9,158 nucleotides of DNA. Source: Oscillospiraceae bacterium (GTDB lineage Bacteria > Bacillota > Clostridia > Oscillospirales > Oscillospiraceae). A program made the translations under genes and the position numbers. Below the pieces are notes generated by a model. That model was not told the origin of the DNA and searched no databases. It was given only the letters and a program-made list of their open reading frames with translations. Where the stretch lies: NCBI GenBank assembly GCA_020025655.1, contig JAHHRR010000057.1, forward strand, positions 1 to 9,158, read 5' to 3'. Of this stretch, positions 1 through 4,486 are shown in pieces (position 1 is the stretch's first letter; each line of letters begins with the position of its first letter).

Positions 1-90
1 TTTATTGACAGTGGGCTCTACAACATTTACACTAAAGAAAATCTGCTGGTAATGATTGAATTCAACTTCTGCGACAGCAAGTCGAAGTGA
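1..90 (+). CDS. C-terminal end of an unidentified upstream protein (partial)
   Basis: Frame 1 is open from the left edge to a TGA at 88-90 and encodes 29 residues, ending ...NFCDSKSK. The fragment alternates hydrophobic and polar residues (NIYTKENLLVMIEFNF), as a final beta strand or short helix would, but it is too short to assign a family. The stop lies 11 bases before the ATG of the next gene, and the downstream ribosome binding site overlaps the stop codon. That tight packing supports a real gene in the same transcript. Frame 2 is closed by a TAA within the first 51 bases. The start and most of the gene lie outside the window. Confidence 0.55.
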   Translation, partial: FIDSGLYNIYTKENLLVMIEFNFCDSKSK

Positions 91-101
91 GGACATACTT
101 A

Positions 102-1199
102 ATGAACATATTTGGATATTTTTTGACTCAGAAGCTGACTGGAAAGGTCTTAGATAAAGCGGCACAGGACGGCATGGATGAGGATGACAGCTGCAAGGTA
201 CAGATGGTAGCGGCTTTTGGCTATGTATTTTTAATCACCGCAATTATAGGAGCTGTTATAGGCATCATTTGCATCTGCTTTCACCAGATAACAGCAGGAA
301 TTATCGTATTGCTTTTTTCCGGAGGAATTTCTGCTCCCGGTCTGTGTGCGCATCATAACTGCCTGCTTACCTATGATAAAGAGGGTTTTACATGGCGTAA
401 CTGGCTGGGGAGAAGCCGCAGGTATTCTTATGAGGATGTGACAGGACTTTACGATTCACCGCTCCGTGTCGTAGTGGAACTCAGCGACGGCAGGAGAATT
501 GATTTGGATGAATTTTGGGTTAATCGTCTGGGATTTGCACAGGCATTATGCAGATACAGATCACATAAACCGGCTAAGCTCATGCCTCCGGTGGCAGGAA
601 TGTCCAATTCTGAAATCGCAGAATCCTATGAAAAGGGAGTTTTAGCGAAGGCTGTTCTGGTGCAGAAAAGCGACAGGCCGATGTTCGGACGATTTAAGAA
701 AATCCATTACATAATTTGCACTTTTTCATGGATTACCGCAGCTTTCCCTGTGCTGAGCTTTAACGCATCCAAGCTTCCTGCAACCTGGGAGGTACTTGGC
801 TTGCTGGGACTGCCCGGTTTGGTTTTAACCTTAGCGGCAATGATCCTTTATTTCAGGTATCCGGAGTATTTCACAATGCGGGAGCGTCCGACAGAGGGAC
901 TTGTTTCCCAGGAAAATAAAAAGATTCATAAGCGCTGCACAGTGGGATACACAAGCCTTCTCAGCGTTCCGGGCAGTTTGATTTTCTTTATATATCAGGT
1001 ACAGGGCAAAGCTGCTTTGCTGCCTCTGCTGACCTCGGCTGTTGTGGCGGTTCTCCTTTTTACGGGACTTCTGATGCTGTTCCGCAGATATTCATGGGAA
1101 TACCGTAATTACGGAGTAGGATATGTGAGCTACGGCTTCTATCAGGTGCTGCTGTGCAGCTCGGTTTTCTTTGTCCTCGGAGGTTTGCTGGTTTCCTGA
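102..1199 (+). CDS. Polytopic membrane protein of unknown function with a soluble PH-like insert
   Basis: Function not recognised. The 365-residue protein has about seven hydrophobic segments, near residues 36-58, 62-82, 201-220, 231-251, 281-299, 304-326 and 342-363. Between the second and third lies a soluble stretch (about 88-155) with the pattern LLTYDKEGFTWRN...YEDVTGLY...LRVVVELSDGRRIDL. That is the strand-turn-strand layout common in bacterial PH-like domains of membrane proteins; this is a fold guess, not a match. A basic loop (HKRCTVGYTS region, about 272-284) separates the C-terminal segments. I chose ATG 102 because GTGAGGA at 87-93 sits about 9 bases upstream. A GTG at 87 would add five residues and overlap the previous stop, but it has no visible ribosome binding site. 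The gene is probably co-transcribed with the partial gene upstream and ends just before a strong terminator. Confidence 0.8.
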   Translation: MNIFGYFLTQKLTGKVLDKAAQDGMDEDDSCKVQMVAAFGYVFLITAIIGAVIGIICICFHQITAGIIVLLFSGGISAPGLCAHHNCLLTYDKEGFTWRNWLGRSRRYSYEDVTGLYDSPLRVVVELSDGRRIDLDEFWVNRLGFAQALCRYRSHKPAKLMPPVAGMSNSEIAESYEKGVLAKAVLVQKSDRPMFGRFKKIHYIICTFSWITAAFPVLSFNASKLPATWEVLGLLGLPGLVLTLAAMILYFRYPEYFTMRERPTEGLVSQENKKIHKRCTVGYTSLLSVPGSLIFFIYQVQGKAALLPLLTSAVVAVLLFTGLLMLFRRYSWEYRNYGVGYVSYGFYQVLLCSSVFFVLGGLLVS

Positions 1200-1224
1200 A
1201 ATCATAAGCTGAATTTAGAATATT

Positions 1225-1263
1225 AAAACGGAGTGTATCGAAATTCGATACACTCCGTTTTTT
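1225..1263. terminator. Bidirectional intrinsic terminator between convergent genes
   Basis: This is a perfect inverted repeat: arms 1225-1242 and 1244-1261 mirror each other around a single central base. The GC-bearing core is CGGAGTGTATCG paired with CGATACACTCCG. It is flanked by an A-run on the left (1225-1228) and six T on the right (1258-1263), so each strand reads a hairpin followed by U residues. The right side is the stronger tail. It lies 25 bases after the membrane-protein stop (plus strand) and about 12 bases after the stop of the minus-strand 131-residue gene, so it should end both transcripts. Confidence 0.93.
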
Positions 1264-1274
1264 GTATAAGATTA

Positions 1275-1670
1275 TCAGCAGAAATGTCTGCGCTTTCCAT
1301 CAGCAGGAGGAATATAACCGTAAGCTATGTCGGGATTTATCTCCTTGAGACGTGCGTGAATTTTATCTACATCTGCTTCCTCATTGAATATAAGGTTTGC
1401 AAATTCCTTTTCACCATGAACAAGGATCAGCCTGTAATAGAAGTATGCAGGGCTGTCATCGGGCTGGCATTCACTTATACGGGTAAAGGTTCTATCAATG
1501 TAATCATAAGGTACACAGTATTTTACACCCAGATCTTTGTAATAGAAAGCAAGCTTTCCCAGACTTACCCGACCGATCTTTTCGGCGGCTTTAAAGTCCT
1601 CGACATGAGCTTCGTCAGTGATTTTTTCCTTATTTACGCCTCTGAATCTTACTTTTCCGAATCCGAACAT
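1275..1670 (-). CDS. Conserved-looking 131-residue cytosolic protein of unknown function
   Basis: Family not recognised. The protein has no signal peptide or membrane segment. It carries a charged N-terminal half (about 1-35), then a strand-rich core (GKLAFYYKDLGVKYCVPYDYIDR, about 38-60; YRLILVHGEKEFANLIF, about 79-95) and a helix (VDKIHARLKEINPDIAYG, about 101-118). A tyrosine- and proline-rich end finishes with Cys-131. Two beta sheets closed by a C-terminal helix would fit a PH-like fold, which is only an inference. ATG 1670 is supported by GAGGGG about 8 bases upstream on the minus strand. The start lies inside the end of the PAP2 gene (22-base overlap, different frame), so translation is probably coupled to PAP2. 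The overlapping plus-strand reading frame at 1233-1697 has no convincing start signal and reads through the terminator, so this frame is preferred. Confidence 0.8.
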   Translation of the reverse strand: MFGFGKVRFRGVNKEKITDEAHVEDFKAAEKIGRVSLGKLAFYYKDLGVKYCVPYDYIDRTFTRISECQPDDSPAYFYYRLILVHGEKEFANLIFNEEADVDKIHARLKEINPDIAYGYIPPADGKRRHFC

Positions 1671-2299
1671 TCGTGCTTCCCCTCTTTCTTTTTGTAAAAA
1701 TTAAGTTCAAACCACTTCTGTGGTATTTTCTTCTCAATTAGTACAGCCATGATACCGGCAAAAGTTCCGACGATAATGCCGCCCAGAACGTCGGAAGGGA
1801 AGTGAACAACAAGATAAATGCGGGATATACCCATCGTAAATGCGAAAAGCAGAGCAAGCCAGCTTATACGCTTGCGGCCTAAAATGAAGAGAGGAACCAT
1901 AGCTGCAAATGCTGCGGTGGTGTGGCCGGAGGGGAAACTCATGTCACTTTCCATGTGCTGACCCATCATAAGCCAGAGCGGATAGAAAAATCCGTTAGCG
2001 TCGGCATATGGACGGGGTCTTGCTACTGCAATTTTTATGCAGAGGTTTGTGATGATTGCGCCCAGTGCAAGGCCGATTGCCATTGCAGTGCCGAAACGCC
2101 GTGTGGGTTTAAAGAACATAAGGATAAGGGACAAAATGATAAGTGCAATTCCGCCTTTACCAAGAAGAGAGATAAACTCCATAAAAGGAGTTAAAACTAC
2201 TCCGCCCCATTCATACAGTTTGTGTACTGCCAAAGTGATACTCTGATCAAAACCTGCAAATACTGTGTTTAGCCACAGTGCTGCTGCGGTCATTTCCAT
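1649..2299 (-). CDS. PAP2-superfamily membrane phosphatase (lipid or undecaprenyl-diphosphate phosphatase type)
   Basis: The 216-residue integral membrane protein carries all three signature motifs of the PAP2 acid phosphatase family. Motif 1 is K89-X6-R96-P97 (KIAVARPRP), motif 2 is P123-S-G-H126, and motif 3 is S159-R160-X5-H166-X3-D170 (SRIYLVVHFPSD). H166 is the expected nucleophile and H126 the proton donor. Hydrophobic segments lie near residues 50-63, 71-92, 128-141, 145-160 and 171-188, with a lysine-rich cytosolic tail. Relatives dephosphorylate phosphatidic acid, phosphatidylglycerophosphate or undecaprenyl diphosphate at the membrane face; the sequence alone does not settle the substrate. 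ATG 2299 has AAAGGG about 8 bases upstream; a second ATG two codons later is less likely. It is the first gene of a minus-strand pair with the 131-residue protein and is divergent from uvrB. Confidence 0.93.
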   Translation of the reverse strand: MEMTAAALWLNTVFAGFDQSITLAVHKLYEWGGVVLTPFMEFISLLGKGGIALIILSLILMFFKPTRRFGTAMAIGLALGAIITNLCIKIAVARPRPYADANGFFYPLWLMMGQHMESDMSFPSGHTTAAFAAMVPLFILGRKRISWLALLFAFTMGISRIYLVVHFPSDVLGGIIVGTFAGIMAVLIEKKIPQKWFELNFYKKKEGKHECSDSEK

Positions 2300-2368
2300 A
2301 AAATACGCCCTTTCATATTTGTTGTTTTTATAATATTAACATAGAAACCTGCTTCTAGTCCACTCAAA

Positions 2369-2396
2369 TTTATACCAAAGCGCTGGTTTTTACCAA
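2369..2396 (-). promoter_or_regulatory. Candidate sigma-A promoter for the PAP2 gene pair
   Basis: Read on the minus strand, an extended -10 element TGGTATAAA (2376-2368 region, hexamer 2374-2369) lies 16 bases after TTGGTA (2396-2391), which matches the -35 consensus at four of six positions. This predicts an RNA start near 2361 and a leader of about 60 bases before ATG 2299. The element is plausible but the -35 is weak. A perfect TTGACA on the same strand (2409-2404) has no -10 at a usable distance. Confidence 0.5.
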
Positions 2397-2410
2397 AATA
2401 CAGTGTCAAT

Positions 2411-2439
2411 AAAAAAACTAAAGCCTTTAAAAAGGGCTT
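2411..2439 (-). terminator. Hairpin with T-run on the minus strand, terminator-like
   Basis: Bases 2421-2428 (AAGCCTTT) and 2432-2439 (AAGGGCTT) form an 8-pair stem including one G-U, with a 3-base loop. On the minus strand the hairpin is followed after three bases by seven T residues (2417-2411), the layout of an intrinsic terminator. No minus-strand gene upstream would need it, so it may block antisense RNA coming out of uvrB toward the PAP2 promoter. The stem has only three to four strong pairs, so it could also be chance. On the plus strand it lacks a T-run and ends one base before the uvrB -35. Confidence 0.4.
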
Positions 2440-2440
2440 A

Positions 2441-2469
2441 TTGTGATTTTATGCGCTCAGTGGTATAAT
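2441..2469 (+). promoter_or_regulatory. Sigma-A promoter for the uvrB operon
   Basis: TTGTGA (2441-2446, four of six -35 consensus positions) is separated by exactly 17 bases from a perfect TATAAT (2464-2469). The -10 is preceded by TGG, giving an extended -10 (TGnTATAAT). RNA would start near 2476, leaving a leader of about 35 bases before uvrB. No LexA/DinR-type box of the GAAC-N4-GTTC form is visible around it, which is notable because uvrB is damage-inducible in many Firmicutes. Confidence 0.75.
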
Positions 2470-2477
2470 AATATACC
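2462..2477. promoter_or_regulatory. Inverted repeat over the uvrB -10 element, possible operator
   Basis: GGTATA (2462-2467) and TATACC (2472-2477) are perfect inverted arms separated by ATAA. The dyad covers the whole -10 hexamer and reaches the predicted RNA start, where a repressor would block transcription. The arms are short and AT-rich, so chance is a real alternative. The sequence does not match a regulator site I know. Confidence 0.3.
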
Positions 2478-2510
2478 CCATTTTGAGTTTTATAAGCCTG
2501 GAGAATAAAA

Positions 2511-4478
2511 ATGGATAAATTTAAACTTGTTTCAGACTACAAGCCTACCGGTGATCAGCCTCAGGCCATAGACAGAATTGTAAGCGCAATAGAAAACGGA
2601 ATAGATGAGCAGGTGCTTCTGGGAGTTACCGGCTCCGGCAAAACTTTTACGATGGCAAATGTTATTGCAAGAGTTAACCGCCCCACGCTTGTTCTTGCAC
2701 ACAATAAAACTCTTGCCGCCCAGCTTTGCAGCGAATTCAGAGAGTTTTTCCCTGAAAATGCGGTTGAATATTTTGTTTCATACTACGACTATTATCAGCC
2801 TGAGGCATATATTCCCCATACTGATACATTTATAGAAAAAGACTGCTCTATAAACGATGAAATAGAGAGACTTCGCCACAGCGCAACATCGGCTCTTTTT
2901 GAGCGCAAGGATGTTATTGTTGTGGCCTCGGTTTCCTGTATCTACGGTCTTGGTGACCCGATCGACTATGCCAATATGGTTATATCTCTCCGTGTAGGGC
3001 AGGAGAGGAACTTTGATGAGCTGCTTTTGAAGCTTATAGAAATTCGCTATGAGAGAAACGATATTGCATTTGAACGTAATAAATTCAGAGTCAGAGGCGA
3101 TGTACTGGAAATTTTCCCTGCCTACTCAAATGAAAAGGCGTACAGAATCGAGTTCTTCGGAGATGAAATTGAACGCATATGCGAGATAAATGCGCTTACA
3201 GGAGCAATAACACGTTATGTAAACCACGTCGCTATCTATCCTGCAAGCCACTATGTCACAACGAAAGAGAAAAGGGCAGCTGCCATTGAAAGAATCAGGC
3301 AGGAATGTGATGAGCGGGTAAAATACTTCGAGGAAAACGGCAAGCTCATTGAAGCCCAGAGAATCAAGCAGAGGACGGATTACGATATAGAGATGATGCA
3401 GGAGCTTGGATACTGCACCGGTATCGAAAACTATTCAAGAGTGATTACCAACCGTCCGGCTGGAAGCCCGCCTATGACACTGCTTGACTATTTCCCAGAG
3501 GATTTCCTGCTTTTTGTAGATGAAAGCCATGTAACCCTGCCGCAGCTCAGAGCAATGTACCGTGGAGACAGAAGCAGAAAGGAATCTCTTGTAGAGTTCG
3601 GCTTCAGGCTTCCCTCGGCCTATGATAACAGACCCCTTAAATTCGATGAATTTGAAAAGAGAATACACCAGAGGGTATACGTCTCTGCCACACCCGGCGA
3701 ATATGAAAAAGAGCGGGCGGGTCAGGTGGTAGAACAGATAATCAGACCTACCGGACTTCTTGATCCTGAAATTTTTGTCCGCCCGATTAAGGGGCAGATT
3801 GATGACCTCATAGGTGAGATAAACGGCAAGATTGCCAAGGGACAGAGAACTCTTGTAACGACGCTCACCAAGAAAATGGCGGAGGATTTGTCGGAATATC
3901 TTACAAATTCCGGAATCCGTACCCGTTATATGCATTCTGATGTAGGCACCATAGAAAGAATGGAGATTATACGGGATCTTCGATTAGGGGAGTTTGACGT
4001 TCTTGTGGGTATTAACCTGCTGAGAGAAGGTCTGGATATACCTGAAATCGGACTGGTTGCCATTCTGGATGCAGATAAGGAAGGCTTCCTCAGAAGTGAG
4101 ACGAGCCTTATTCAGACTGTCGGACGTGCGGCAAGAAATGCAGACAGCTTTGTTATTATGTATGCAGATACAATCACGCCTTCAATGAGAGCCTGTATCG
4201 AAGAGACAAAGCGCAGAAGGGTAATTCAGCAGCAGTATAATAAAGAACACGGCATTGAGCCTAAGACCATAATAAAGAGCGTAAGAGATCTTATTGAGAT
4301 TTCTTCCGAGTCCTCATCTACAATCACCAAGGCAAACGGTGTGAAGATGACGGACAGAGAGCGCAGAGAGCTGATTGCGGAGCTTGAGGACAAGATGAAG
4401 AAAGCGGCAAAGATGCTTGAATATGAGATAGCAGCAGAACTCAGAGATGAGATAATCAGGCTCAGAGGCGAGAAATGA
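2511..4478 (+). CDS. uvrB: UvrABC system protein B (excinuclease subunit B)
   Basis: UvrB is the damage-verifying helicase-like subunit of bacterial nucleotide excision repair. It is loaded on DNA by UvrA and then recruits UvrC for incision. The 655 residues match the usual full length. Visible in order: Walker A GVTGSGKT (38-45); the Tyr-rich beta-hairpin that inserts between DNA strands (YYDYYQPEAY, 91-100); the UvrB-specific domain 2 region (about 155-245); Walker B DESH (337-340); SAT motif (392-394); the second RecA-like domain with motif VI QTVGRAARN (535-543); and a C-terminal UVR domain (about 618-653) for UvrC contact. No key residue is missing. ATG 2511 has GGAG seven bases upstream and starts MDKFKLVSDYKPTGDQP, as in the family. 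It leads a plus-strand operon, and its stop overlaps or nearly touches polA. Confidence 0.98.
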   Translation: MDKFKLVSDYKPTGDQPQAIDRIVSAIENGIDEQVLLGVTGSGKTFTMANVIARVNRPTLVLAHNKTLAAQLCSEFREFFPENAVEYFVSYYDYYQPEAYIPHTDTFIEKDCSINDEIERLRHSATSALFERKDVIVVASVSCIYGLGDPIDYANMVISLRVGQERNFDELLLKLIEIRYERNDIAFERNKFRVRGDVLEIFPAYSNEKAYRIEFFGDEIERICEINALTGAITRYVNHVAIYPASHYVTTKEKRAAAIERIRQECDERVKYFEENGKLIEAQRIKQRTDYDIEMMQELGYCTGIENYSRVITNRPAGSPPMTLLDYFPEDFLLFVDESHVTLPQLRAMYRGDRSRKESLVEFGFRLPSAYDNRPLKFDEFEKRIHQRVYVSATPGEYEKERAGQVVEQIIRPTGLLDPEIFVRPIKGQIDDLIGEINGKIAKGQRTLVTTLTKKMAEDLSEYLTNSGIRTRYMHSDVGTIERMEIIRDLRLGEFDVLVGINLLREGLDIPEIGLVAILDADKEGFLRSETSLIQTVGRAARNADSFVIMYADTITPSMRACIEETKRRRVIQQQYNKEHGIEPKTIIKSVRDLIEISSESSSTITKANGVKMTDRERRELIAELEDKMKKAAKMLEYEIAAELRDEIIRLRGEK

Positions 4479-4486
4479 GGAACAAT

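Noticed and set aside
87..89. GTG 87 as the start of the membrane protein
   Set aside because: There is no ribosome binding site in front of it. ATG 102 has GTGAGGA at proper distance. The GTG reading would only add five residues.
1233..1697. Plus-strand open frame of 154 codons opposite the 131-residue gene
   Set aside because: It starts inside the terminator hairpin, has no ribosome binding site, and its protein has no regular pattern. The minus-strand frame has a good ribosome binding site and coupling to PAP2.
1922..2246. Two plus-strand open frames opposite the PAP2 gene
   Set aside because: They are antisense to a gene with all three PAP2 motifs, and their Cys- and Lys-rich translations show no domain.
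2404..2409. Perfect TTGACA on the minus strand as -35 of the PAP2 promoter
   Set aside because: At spacings of 16-18 bases the sequence reads GC-rich ACCAGCGC with no -10 likeness. The TATAAA downstream is 29 bases away.
2421..2439. Hairpin read as a plus-strand terminator or riboswitch for uvrB
   Set aside because: On the plus strand it lies upstream of the -35, so it is not in the uvrB RNA, and it has no T-run after it on that strand.
3435..3935. Minus-strand open frame of 166 codons within uvrB
   Set aside because: It lies entirely antisense to conserved UvrB coding sequence, with no start signal or recognisable domain.
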